DNA of 9,545 nt from Bacteroidota bacterium (GCA_024280615.1 JAJRPU010000132.1:1-9545), one strand, 5' to 3'; numbered from the stretch's first letter, positions 1 to 8,000 are shown. Notes: generated from the sequence alone by a model not told the origin. A program made the numbers and translations.

Positions 1-210
1 AGGGTATCTTGTACATGCATAGGTTCCCCACCTGCTAATGTAATTAACCCTCCAGTGGCGGCACAGGGGTTGCTCTGTTTCGGAACAGATGATTTTAGCA
101 TTTTTCATGCAGCAAGAAAAGCCGGTATAACACGAGTAGCTACTGTTGATCTTAAAATAACTAACTACGTATTTTTCACGAAATTTGAAATAATCGTTCA
201 CGGAAAGTAA
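1..210 (+). CDS. TRL-like family protein, 3' end only (start lies before the window)
   Basis: Frame 1 is open from the first base and ends at a TAA at 208-210, giving 69 residues with no convincing start, so the gene begins upstream. The segment GTDDFSIFHAARKAG, then a TVD tripeptide, then a closing IVHGK, lines up with the next gene (DLSVYKAARNGG, TVD, IVTGE). This is the conserved core and C-terminal strand pattern of the TRL-like family: small bacterial envelope proteins, often lipoproteins, of unknown function. Cysteines at visible residues 4 and 6 could be close to a lipid-attachment site, but the signal sequence is outside the window, so this is only a guess. The next gene starts 13 nt downstream, which suggests co-transcription of two paralogues. 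No function can be assigned beyond the family. Confidence 0.7.
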   Translation, partial: RVSCTCIGSPPANVINPPVAAQGLLCFGTDDFSIFHAARKAGITRVATVDLKITNYVFFTKFEIIVHGK

Positions 211-223
211 AAAAATCTTTAAA

Positions 224-526
224 ATGCAGAAAGCTATGAGGAAGCTAATAGTCGTTTTTGTAGTAGGCGCATTAATAGCATTGTCGGGGTGCTCTTTTTC
301 AACTATTTACTTGCTACCGGGCAATCCAACGGATGTAAAAGGCAATAAGGTCGGAGAACAAAAAGTCTCTGTGATATTAGGTATTTTTCCTTTTCATAGA
401 GACCTAAGTGTTTATAAAGCAGCAAGAAATGGAGGAATAAAAAGAATATCTACTGTTGATTATAGAGTAAGCATTAAGTTCTTTGGCCTTGTTAGAGAAT
501 ATAAGGTAATAGTTACGGGAGAATAA
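224..526 (+). CDS. TRL-like small lipoprotein
   Basis: This 100-residue protein starts with a short basic segment and a hydrophobic stretch ending in LSGC. That is a good lipobox with the lipidated cysteine at residue 23, so the mature protein (about 78 residues) should be anchored in the cell envelope. The mature part has GNKVGEQKVSVILGI, a KAARNGGI core, STVDY and a final IVTGE, the expected order for the TRL-like family, whose biochemical role is not known to me. A second ATG at 236-238 (MRKLIVV) would give a more typical signal peptide and is an equally good start; no Shine-Dalgarno sequence separates the two. It is a paralogue of the partial gene ending 13 nt upstream, so the pair is probably a tandem duplication in one operon. 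The family call is fairly secure; the role is unknown. Confidence 0.8.
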   Translation: MQKAMRKLIVVFVVGALIALSGCSFSTIYLLPGNPTDVKGNKVGEQKVSVILGIFPFHRDLSVYKAARNGGIKRISTVDYRVSIKFFGLVREYKVIVTGE

Positions 527-719
527 TTTGCAGAAGGCACATAGTTTTCTTTATCAAGACCAGGCTATTGTTATGATTGATCTTCGCGCTGTAGTGAGTT
601 TATGTTATCGGGTAGCTTATGATATTTTATTCAACTGTGATGTGATATGAAATTTTGCCTAACTTAACAAACCACTCATTGATTGAAGTAAAGTTCGTAA
701 CTTTGCACAAAAACAGCAC
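527..719 (+). other. Non-coding interval after the TRL pair
   Basis: The stretch from the TRL stop to the small ORF at 720 is AT-rich with no convincing gene on either strand. A 25-codon ATG frame at 573-650 has no supporting feature. I see no GC-rich hairpin with a T-run, so no intrinsic terminator for the TRL genes is evident. A short direct repeat of TGTGA occurs at about 636-645. The only site I would defend is the possible promoter at 698-705. Together with 831-876 this makes about 350 bases between confident genes. Confidence 0.5.
698..705 (+). promoter_or_regulatory. Possible Bacteroidota-type -7 box (TAACTTTG)
   Basis: TAACTTTG fits the Bacteroidota -7 consensus TAnnTTTG exactly. Transcription would begin around 711-713, a few bases before the ATG of the 36-codon ORF at 720 and about 165 bases before the symporter ATG. 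A matching -33 TTTG is not at the usual distance; only ATTG at 678-681 and 682-685 is nearby, so the upstream half is weak. If real, it would drive the small ORF, the symporter and priA as one unit. Confidence 0.4.
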
Positions 720-830
720 ATGGTAAGCACATTATTGAAAGCACTGGCTATAATTGGGGTTATTTTGACCTTTGTTGCTTTCTTTTGGGCAGTTTGGAAA
801 GTGTGGAATTGGCTTCAGCAACAGATGTAG
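720..830 (+). CDS. Possible 36-residue Trp-rich single-span membrane peptide
   Basis: An ATG at 720 opens 36 codons ending in TAG at 828-830. The product has one hydrophobic segment (about residues 8-26, including ALAIIGVILTFVAFFWAVW), one Lys at residue 7 before it, and a Trp-rich exit with Trp at 23, 26, 29 and 31, followed by a Gln-rich tail. This is the layout of a small single-pass inner-membrane protein with interfacial tryptophans. It lies just behind a TAnnTTTG box and 46 nt before the symporter gene, so it would be co-transcribed with it. It could be a transporter-associated small protein, a leader peptide whose four Trp codons sense charged tRNA-Trp, or a chance ORF. I recognise no family. 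Confidence 0.4.
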   Translation: MVSTLLKALAIIGVILTFVAFFWAVWKVWNWLQQQM

Positions 831-847
831 TGTTTAATTGGGGCAAC

Positions 848-863
848 TAAGGAGGTCACCTTA
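848..863 (+). promoter_or_regulatory. Shine-Dalgarno sequence inside a small hairpin before the symporter
   Basis: TAAGG (848-852) and CCTTA (859-863) are perfect complements around a 6-nt loop AGGTCA. The strong anti-SD match AAGGAGG (849-855) sits in the left arm and loop. The distance from its last G to the ATG at 877 is 21 nt, much longer than usual, and the nearest upstream in-frame stop (TAG at 865-867) excludes an earlier ATG start. The in-frame ATT at 871 would halve the excess spacing but is a rare start codon. Folding would hide the ribosome site, so this may be a translational control element or simply coincidence. Most other genes here have no SD, which makes this one stand out. 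Confidence 0.35.
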
Positions 864-876
864 ATAGTGCATTTGC

Positions 877-2148
877 ATGCAGCGGAGGCTTGCATTGTGG
901 ATTCTTATTGCTTTGGGGCTTGGCTTCCTCGCCGGCATTGGCTTTGGACTCCTTGGAGTTCATCAATTTGTTAAGGATTGGATTGCTCCTTTCGGCGAGA
1001 TATTTATTAGACTTTTACAGATGGTTGCCATCCCGCTCATTATAACTTCTCTGATTTCAGGAGTTGCTCATTTAAGCGATATGGCTCGCCTTTCCAAACT
1101 CGGCTTGCTAACTATAACTTATTACATTTTCACCACAACAGTGGCTATCATAATTGGGCTCGTCCTTGTGAACATAACGCAGCCGGGAAAACTTTTTCCA
1201 CCCGACCAACAGGAAATTTTTAGGGAACAGTTCAAGCATCAGGTTGAAGAAAAGGTTTCGGTTGCTCAGGAAGTTTCTGTAAATAGTCCGTTGAGGTTCC
1301 TTGTTGATTTAGTTCCTAAAAACATTTTCCAGTCTGTTGAGGATAACAAAAAAATGTTACAGGTTATTTTTTTCGCCTTGTTTTTAGGGTTAGCCCTTGC
1401 CATGAGCCCTCGGAACAAAGTTCAAACAGCTATAAAGTTCTTTGAAGGTCTAAACGAAGCAATATTAAAGATGGTTGAGTTAATAATGCTATTCGCTCCC
1501 ATAGGAGTTTTTGCTTTAATGACTTCAATAATTGTAGATTTCTCACAAAATGGAGAGATTTCCTCAATGTTGGAGGCACTTGGAACATATATGATAACAG
1601 TAGTGTTGGGACTTTTCGTTTTAGTTCTTTTCCTATATCCGGCAATTCTTAAGTTTATTGCACGTTTTTCTCCGGTTAAGTTTTTTAAAGAAATATATCC
1701 TGTGCAGATGGTCGCTTTCTCAACAAGTAGTAGTGCTGCCACGTTGCCCGTGACTATGAAAGTTGTTACTGAAAAACTAAGAGTTCCCGAGGAGACAGCA
1801 AGCTTTGTCCTGCCCTTGGGAGCCACCATTAACATGGACGGAACTGCGCTGTATCAAGCAGTGGCGACAGTGTTCATCGCTCAGGCAATGGGATGGGACC
1901 TAACTGCTTCGCAACAGGCAACGATTGTTCTCACTGCCACGCTAGCATCTATCGGAGCAGCCGCCGTGCCCGGAGCAGGGATAGTGATGCTCGTCATCAT
2001 ACTGCAAGCCCTTGGGATTGGCCCGGCAGGAATAGCCCTTATTCTGGCAGTGGACAGACCTCTGGACATGCTCAGAACAGTGGTCAATGTTACCAGTGAT
2101 GCCACCTGTGCTTTAACAGTAAGCAAACTCATCAATGAAAAAGATTGA
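877..2148 (+). CDS. Dicarboxylate/amino acid:cation symporter (DAACS family, GltP/GltT-like)
   Basis: This 423-residue, strongly hydrophobic protein has the normal length of the DAACS/SLC1 family, inner-membrane carriers that import glutamate, aspartate or C4-dicarboxylates with Na+ or H+. Family landmarks appear in order: a TM2-like segment FIRLLQMVAIPLI (about residues 43-55); hairpin 1 STSSSAATLP at 282-291; the TM7 cation motif NMDGT at 319-323; hairpin 2 ASIGAAAVPGAGIVML at 357-372; and TM8 with D393, D397, R400, T401, N404 and D408. R400 aligns with the Arg that binds the substrate side-chain carboxylate in Glt(Ph), so an acidic substrate is favoured over a neutral amino acid. Hairpin 1 lacks the Arg found in Glt(Ph), and S407 replaces the usual Gly before D408. 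The stop overlaps the priA start by 14 nt, so the two are probably translationally coupled. Aspartate, glutamate and dicarboxylates cannot be told apart here. Confidence 0.93.
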   Translation: MQRRLALWILIALGLGFLAGIGFGLLGVHQFVKDWIAPFGEIFIRLLQMVAIPLIITSLISGVAHLSDMARLSKLGLLTITYYIFTTTVAIIIGLVLVNITQPGKLFPPDQQEIFREQFKHQVEEKVSVAQEVSVNSPLRFLVDLVPKNIFQSVEDNKKMLQVIFFALFLGLALAMSPRNKVQTAIKFFEGLNEAILKMVELIMLFAPIGVFALMTSIIVDFSQNGEISSMLEALGTYMITVVLGLFVLVLFLYPAILKFIARFSPVKFFKEIYPVQMVAFSTSSSAATLPVTMKVVTEKLRVPEETASFVLPLGATINMDGTALYQAVATVFIAQAMGWDLTASQQATIVLTATLASIGAAAVPGAGIVMLVIILQALGIGPAGIALILAVDRPLDMLRTVVNVTSDATCALTVSKLINEKD

Positions 2149-4414
2149 GGTTCTTCTTCCGGTAGCGTCCTTAAAAAGTGTTTATACTTATTCATGGACA
2201 GATTCCTTGCCTGAACCAAAGGTTGGAATGCCAGTAGTTGTTCCCCTAGGAAATAAGCAAGTTGCCGGCATAGTTGTGGAAGTTCATAACAGAGACGTAA
2301 CTTACGAATTGAAACACGTAAAAAAAATTCTCTCTGAAAACCCTATTGTAAAACAATGGCAGATAAACCAATGGAAATTCCTTGCCAAAAGATATTGTGT
2401 CCCGGAAGGATTAGTCCTTGACCAAGCAATTCCCCCTCTTCTTAGAGGGAAAGTTAAAAAACAATGGCATTTAGTTAAAAAGCCGGAGCCACGCCTGCTC
2501 CAAGCACTATCCTATGAGGCTTATCCAATTTTGAAAACCATTACAGACCTTTTGATTATGCCAATGACTGAAAGCCAGTTGCTTAAACAAGTTCCCATAG
2601 CAAAACAAACACTCAGGAAATACTTAAATCTTCTTAAAAAAGCGGGAATAGTTACCGATGAATATCAAATCTTGCAGGCAGGCAAAACACTTAAAATTGC
2701 ATACAAAGCCATTGAAGTCAACAACTACGAAAAGCTGTTAAAGCGTTCACCACACCAAAAGGAAGCCTATCAGTGGCTTCTCAACCAAGGGAAACCCGTC
2801 GCACGAGAAGAAATCCCATTCAAAAGCCAAATCATTAAGAAGCTGATAGATAAAGGATTAGTTGAAACTATCTCCTGGACCTCGGCAGTCAAAACACAAA
2901 CAACAGGTCAATCAGTTCAATACACCAACGAAGACTTTATTATCGGAGGTAAATTTACCCAAAGAATAAATGTTCTATGGGAGGAAATCAACAAACACAT
3001 AGACGTCGGGAAGCAGGTTTTAATACTTGTTCCAACAATTGAACACTTGCAGGTTTTCATAGACGAAATACCTTTTAATCCTGATATAACGGCATTTTAT
3101 GCATATTCTCTCACACCACCGCAGAGGAAAAAAGTTTGGGAAGAGGTTTTCTACGGCAGAAAAAAACTTATTGTTGGGACTCGTTCTGCTCTGTTTCTGC
3201 CTTGGGAAAGCCTGTCCTTGATTGTTTTTGAAGAACCCGCAAGCCAGTTCCACGAAAATATTGCTAAAACACCTCATTTGCATTCAAACACTGTCGCCAC
3301 TTGGCTTTCTGAACATTTCAATTCCCGAATTATCTATTCAGGCACAACACTCAATTCACCACTATGGTATTCTTTACACACAGGCAAAAAAAGTTCACTG
3401 GATATCAATCAAAACCAAAGCGAATTGTGGCTTTCGGACCTACGCTATGCACCTGAAGTCAGAAAACAGGAAAACCCGTTCACTTCACAAGTATGGACGC
3501 TAATCAACGAATCAATAAAGGGCAAAATCCTTGTTTTAGTAGCACGCAAAGGATTCACTTCCCTCTCTTGTTCTCAATGCAACTGGACAGCACAATGCCC
3601 AATATGTAAAACACCTCTAAGATTAATCAACAAAAAACTAAAATGTGAACTTTGCGGATATTCAGAACCCTACGCAGAGAAATGTCCATTGTGTGAAGGA
3701 GAAACCGTTAAAAATGCCAGCCTCGGTCCAGAAAAAGTTACCGAAGAATTAAGAAAACGATTCCCTGAAGTCCCTATTTACACTATTTCACCAGATATAA
3801 CACCTCAACCTCACCAGAGAAAAGCCATCATAGAATGGTTCAATGCACAAGACAATGCCATTATAGTTGGGACATATCCTGTTCTCAACGCTTTGCTATA
3901 TAAACCCGTTGACCTCGCAATAGTGCAAAACCTATATACCATCTTAAAAATCTCAGGATACAATGTCAAGGACAATGCTATGCACATGCTATCATTTATC
4001 AAACAAAATGTCAGAAAGATGGTTATTCAGACCTATGATATTGAAGACCCTGTCCTTGAGGCACTTATGAAAAACAAACCTGATATTTACTTCAACCATG
4101 AACTTGACTTGCGAGAAATTATCCAAATCCAGCCTTTCGGAAACCTAATTATTATTGAACTAGCTCACGTGGATAACAAAAAACTACAAACTCTCAAAGA
4201 AGAACTTATTTCCTGCCTTAAAATGCAGGGTCTAACACCTCAAAGTGATATTTCTTCCATACGCAAGAATAAAATGCGCTGGGCTACAATCGTGGTTAAA
4301 ACTGACAATTTTCCAGAAGACCTGCCACTGCTACCTCAATGTCTAAACTCAATATACAAAAAACTGGGCAAATTCGGAGAACTTCACTTCTGGTTCAATC
4401 CAGTGTCTAAGTGA
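2135..4414 (+). CDS. priA: Replication restart protein PriA with degenerate helicase motifs
   Basis: PriA binds abandoned forks and D-loops and reloads the replicative helicase; typical members are also 3'-5' DExH helicases. This 759-residue protein has the whole architecture: N-terminal 3'-DNA-binding domain (about 1-105, with YTY and VPLG...GIVVEV), winged helix (about 140-245), two helicase lobes, zinc domain and C-terminal domain (about 660-759, with MRWATIVVK). All eight zinc cysteines are present (479, 482, 488, 491, 504, 507, 517, 520). ATPase motifs are not: Walker A GVTGSGKT aligns without gaps to GGKFTQR-I (272-278 region), DEEH is FEEP (365-368), SAT is SGT (402-404), motif V GTQM.AKG is GTYPVLNA (579-586), and QVAGRAGR is replaced around 620-627. 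GTRSALF (348-354) is retained. The frame is intact, so this is not ordinary decay. ATP hydrolysis is predicted to be lost while DNA binding and primosome assembly may remain, as proposed for actinobacterial PriA. The start overlaps the symporter stop by 14 nt. Confidence 0.9.
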   Translation: MKKIEVLLPVASLKSVYTYSWTDSLPEPKVGMPVVVPLGNKQVAGIVVEVHNRDVTYELKHVKKILSENPIVKQWQINQWKFLAKRYCVPEGLVLDQAIPPLLRGKVKKQWHLVKKPEPRLLQALSYEAYPILKTITDLLIMPMTESQLLKQVPIAKQTLRKYLNLLKKAGIVTDEYQILQAGKTLKIAYKAIEVNNYEKLLKRSPHQKEAYQWLLNQGKPVAREEIPFKSQIIKKLIDKGLVETISWTSAVKTQTTGQSVQYTNEDFIIGGKFTQRINVLWEEINKHIDVGKQVLILVPTIEHLQVFIDEIPFNPDITAFYAYSLTPPQRKKVWEEVFYGRKKLIVGTRSALFLPWESLSLIVFEEPASQFHENIAKTPHLHSNTVATWLSEHFNSRIIYSGTTLNSPLWYSLHTGKKSSLDINQNQSELWLSDLRYAPEVRKQENPFTSQVWTLINESIKGKILVLVARKGFTSLSCSQCNWTAQCPICKTPLRLINKKLKCELCGYSEPYAEKCPLCEGETVKNASLGPEKVTEELRKRFPEVPIYTISPDITPQPHQRKAIIEWFNAQDNAIIVGTYPVLNALLYKPVDLAIVQNLYTILKISGYNVKDNAMHMLSFIKQNVRKMVIQTYDIEDPVLEALMKNKPDIYFNHELDLREIIQIQPFGNLIIIELAHVDNKKLQTLKEELISCLKMQGLTPQSDISSIRKNKMRWATIVVKTDNFPEDLPLLPQCLNSIYKKLGKFGELHFWFNPVSK

Positions 4415-4505
4415 ATTTTCGGTCCCAGAGTAACACGAGTGTTCAAGATGAGTTTTTTCTACCGCTGTGTCCTTTGTGGTATTATAGCCTGTGGTTAAAA
4501 TGCTC

Positions 4506-4513
4506 TATCTTTG
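4506..4513 (+). promoter_or_regulatory. Possible Bacteroidota-type -7 box (TATCTTTG) for the LRR-amidohydrolase operon
   Basis: TATCTTTG matches TAnnTTTG. Transcription would start near 4519-4520, leaving an 18-nt leader before the ATG at 4538. A TTTG at 4473-4476 is too far upstream to be an ideal -33 box. The rest of the 123-base gap after priA holds a weak inverted repeat (AACAC at 4432, GTGTT at 4439) and a separate T6 run at 4453-4458. I do not consider these a convincing terminator. Confidence 0.45.
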
Positions 4514-4537
4514 AAAGAAAATATTAGGGCAGTGAGA

Positions 4538-5011
4538 ATGGTAATGTTTGCTATGTTGGTCTTGCTTCTTAGTGGGCAGTGGGCGACAGCGCAAGTCCGT
4601 TCTGTAATGGTTGACACGGTAATTTACAGCCCGCACTATTTCAATTCTCTTGATGAAGCATTGAAAAATCCAGAGAAAGTTTGGTATCTTGACCTTTCAA
4701 TGCAGAAACTCACTTCTTTGCCTGAGGACATAGGCAAGCTGACTAATCTCAAAAGATTGGATATTTCCTTTAATCGGTTAACCACACTTCCCGAAAGCCT
4801 CGCAAACTTAAAGAATCTGGAAGTTCTTGATATGAGTGGGCTTTACAATATGCGTAAGGCACCTGAGGTTTTGAAGAAAATGACTCACCTCAAAGAGTTA
4901 TACTTGATTGACAACCGATTGCCAGACGAGGAAATTCAGAAAATCAAACAATGGCTTCCAAACACTAAAATCTATCTTACAGTTGAAGACTTGGAACAGA
5001 AGCAGGAGTAA
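4538..5011 (+). CDS. Secreted leucine-rich-repeat protein
   Basis: From the ATG at 4538 the product is 157 residues. A hydrophobic leader ends in WATAQ, a typical signal peptidase I site before Gln, so the protein is predicted to be exported. After a cap that includes SLDEALKNPEKV come about four repeats of 23-25 residues (roughly 48-70, 71-93, 94-117, 118-142) with the pattern LxxLxLxxNxLxxLPexlxxLxx. The third and fourth are irregular, then comes a charged tail. LRR folds are protein-binding scaffolds, so a ligand-binding role is likely, but the partner is unknown. An in-frame TTG at 4511 would lengthen the protein by 9 residues, but it lies inside the possible -7 promoter box and adds a charged stretch before the signal peptide, so the ATG is preferred. 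Another ATG at 4544 is also possible. The amidohydrolase gene starts 16 nt downstream, so an operon is likely. Confidence 0.82.
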   Translation: MVMFAMLVLLLSGQWATAQVRSVMVDTVIYSPHYFNSLDEALKNPEKVWYLDLSMQKLTSLPEDIGKLTNLKRLDISFNRLTTLPESLANLKNLEVLDMSGLYNMRKAPEVLKKMTHLKELYLIDNRLPDEEIQKIKQWLPNTKIYLTVEDLEQKQE

Positions 5012-5027
5012 ACCCCTTTTATAGAAT

Positions 5028-8000
5028 ATGCTGATGAAATTGCGAAGAGCCATATTGATTGCTTTGGCTATTCTGACAGTCCTTGCCCAATCTCAACATG
5101 TTTTCATTGAACCCAATGGTCCGCATCGCTGGAGAACCCGCCCGTACGCCTTTGTTAATGCCACTATTATAAAGGGAGCAGGGGACACCCTTCACAACGC
5201 TATTATGCTTATCAAAAATGGATACATTCAGGAAATCGGGACAGATATTGAAATCCCAGATGGATACGTCATCATTGACCTTAATGGTAAATGGATATAT
5301 CCCGCTTTCATAGACATTATTTCGGATTATGGCGTGGAAAGTCCTAAGAGACCATCTAAACAACGACCTCAACTTTATCCAATTGAAAATCAGGTTTTAG
5401 AAACCAACGAGGCAATACGTTCATATCAAAACCCGCTATTGTTCTGGAAGCCCAACGACAAGAAAGCAGACCAGTTGCGTAAAGCAGGATTCGCAACAGT
5501 GGCAATACACGTTCCAGATGGCATAGCCAGAGGATACGGGGCTGTTGTGCTGACAGGAAAAGGGCAAGCACCTTATCTTGTCGTTCAGAACAAGTCCTTT
5601 GCTGTCTTCTCTTTGGACAAAGGGTCTTCCAGACAGGATTATCCAACAAGCAAAATGGGGGCACTGGCACTGCTAAGACAATCGCTATATGACGCCCAAT
5701 GGTATCAACAGGTTAAGGACATAAAAGACTTGGAAATTCCTGAGATACTATCACTAAAAGAATTATCTAAGCAGTTTGACCTGCCGTGGCTGTTCGTAAC
5801 TAAGAACCGTTTTGAAATCAGAATGGCTCTTACCGTTATGAAAGAATTCAATAAAACCGACGTTTTTATGTATGTTGGCAACGACGCATATCAATGGATT
5901 CATTACCTTGCAAGGCATAAGGACAAGTTGAAATTGGTTGTGCCTCTTAATTTCCCGAAGCCATACGAAGAAGCAAAAGACCTTTATGACGCCAGATTAC
6001 TCACTTGGCGTGTTCTTAAACATTGGGAGTTGGCACCTTATGCACCATATCTGTATTACAGGGCAAATATCCCGTTTGTCTTCACTGCACACGGCTTGAA
6101 AAACCCTTCTGAATTCCTGCCTGCTCTCAGGAAGGTTATTAAAAGGGGCTTGCCTGCCGAGGAGGTTCTCAAAGCCCTAACTGAGAGACCTGCCCAGTGG
6201 CTCGGACTTTCTGACTTATTGGGAACACTTGAAAAAGGCAAGATAGCGTCATTTATCATCGCTTCAGGAGACCTATTTTCTGACAATAGGGCTGTGATTC
6301 TGCAAACATGGGTAGCAGGCGAAAAATATGGATATGATAAACCAATTGAAATAAGGGGATTCTACACGCTTAAACTTGACACTTTAAAAACAACCCTTGA
6401 AGTGAGGGGGTCGTATTCCAAGCCAACAGTTAAACTTCACTGGACAGACAAGTCTTCTCATTCAGTCAAGTTCAGACGGGAAGGGATGAAGATTTCCCTA
6501 TTATGGACTTCTGGAGACACCCTGTCCCTTGAGTTATCTGGTATCATAGAATCCGACACTTTATGGTCTGGAACGGGGCTTTTGAATAACAAGCGCGTTG
6601 AATGGATTGCCGTAAAGGACTCTCTATTGCGTATCAAGAAAGACACAATAAAGCTGCCTGTTTACGAACCCGTGGACATACCCATCCCATTCTCTCCATG
6701 GGGATATAAACCTTCTGAATTGCCTAAACCTAAGAAATACTTAATCAAAGACGGGATTGTGTGGACATCCAACCCAAAAGGAGAAATTTTAAGAGGATAT
6801 GACATACTTATTGATAATGGCAAAATAATTAAAATTGCAGAAGAAATAAGCGACCCAAAAGCGATAGTTATTAATGCAAAAGGAAAACACGTTACCGCTG
6901 GAATAATTGATGAACACAGTCACATTGCTATCTATGGCGGAGTCAATGAATCAGGATGGGCTCTCTCTTCCGAAGTTCGCATTGCTGACGTCATAAACCC
7001 AGATGACCCAAACATTTTCAGACTATTGGCTGGCGGAGTAACCACTTCTCACCTGTTGCATGGGTCGGCAAACCCAATAGGGGGACAGACAGTTGTTATT
7101 AAGCACCGGTGGGGCTCTTATGCCGATGACTTAATTTTCAAAGAAGCACCACCATTCATCAAGTTCGCCCTCGGCGAAAACGTCAAGCAATCCAACTGGG
7201 GAGACAGGTTCAGAATCCGCTATCCACAGACCAGAATGGGGGTTGAAGCAATCATTGACGATGCATTCACTCAGGCTATAGCCATAGAAAACTACAAGAA
7301 AAAATGGGAAAAGGCATCACCCAAGCAACGTAGTAAAATGATACCGCCACGAAGACTCTTGCGTTACGAACCACTTATTGAAATCCTTAACAAACAGAGG
7401 TTTATAACCTGCCATTCTTATGTGCAATCAGAGATAACTATGTTGGTGCGTCTGGCTGAGAAATATGGCTTTATCGTCAACACATTCACGCACGGCTTGG
7501 AAGCATATAAAGTAGCTGATAAGCTCAAAGGACACGGGGCTGGGGTGTCCACCTTCTCTGACTGGTGGGCATATAAATACGAGGTTATTGAAGCGATCCC
7601 ATATAATGCAACCATTTGCGCTAAGATGGGCATTATCACTGCAATTAATTCCGACGATGCAGAAATGGGCAGACGCCTTAATCAAGAAGCCTCAAAGTCA
7701 ATCCTATATGGAGGACTGGACTCAATTACCGCATTAAACCTAATAACCATCAATCCTGCCAAACTTCTGCATATTGACCATAAAACGGGTTCCATAGAAG
7801 TGGGCAAGGATGCCGACATAGTCATCTGGTCAACACATCCGCTGTCTTCATATGCCATTGCGGAGAAAACCTTTGTTGACGGGGTTCTGCGATATGACGT
7901 TGAACAACTGAACCAGAAGGAACAGGAGATAGAGCAAGAGAAACAACGTATTTTAAAACAAATGAGAAAACAGATTGATAAAGGGGCAAAAACCCAAAAA

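Noticed and set aside
573..650. 25-codon ATG frame in the 527-719 interval
   Set aside because: It is short, with no promoter, ribosome site or recognisable feature, and is consistent with chance.
1422..1835. 137-codon reverse-strand frame inside the symporter gene
   Set aside because: It lies antisense to a well-supported membrane transporter gene, and its protein has no recognisable features.
2135..4414. priA as a frameshifted pseudogene
   Set aside because: The frame is continuous over 759 codons, lengths between conserved blocks match PriA, and the eight zinc cysteines are intact. The changes are confined to catalytic motifs, unlike random decay.
4432..4458. Intrinsic terminator after priA (AACAC-GA-GTGTT then T6)
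   Set aside because: The stem is only 4-5 bp and AT-rich, and the T-run is separated from it by about 9 bases, so it would not be a stable terminator.
4511..4537. N-terminal extension of the LRR protein from TTG
   Set aside because: It overlaps a probable -7 promoter box and puts a charged stretch ahead of an otherwise normal signal peptide.
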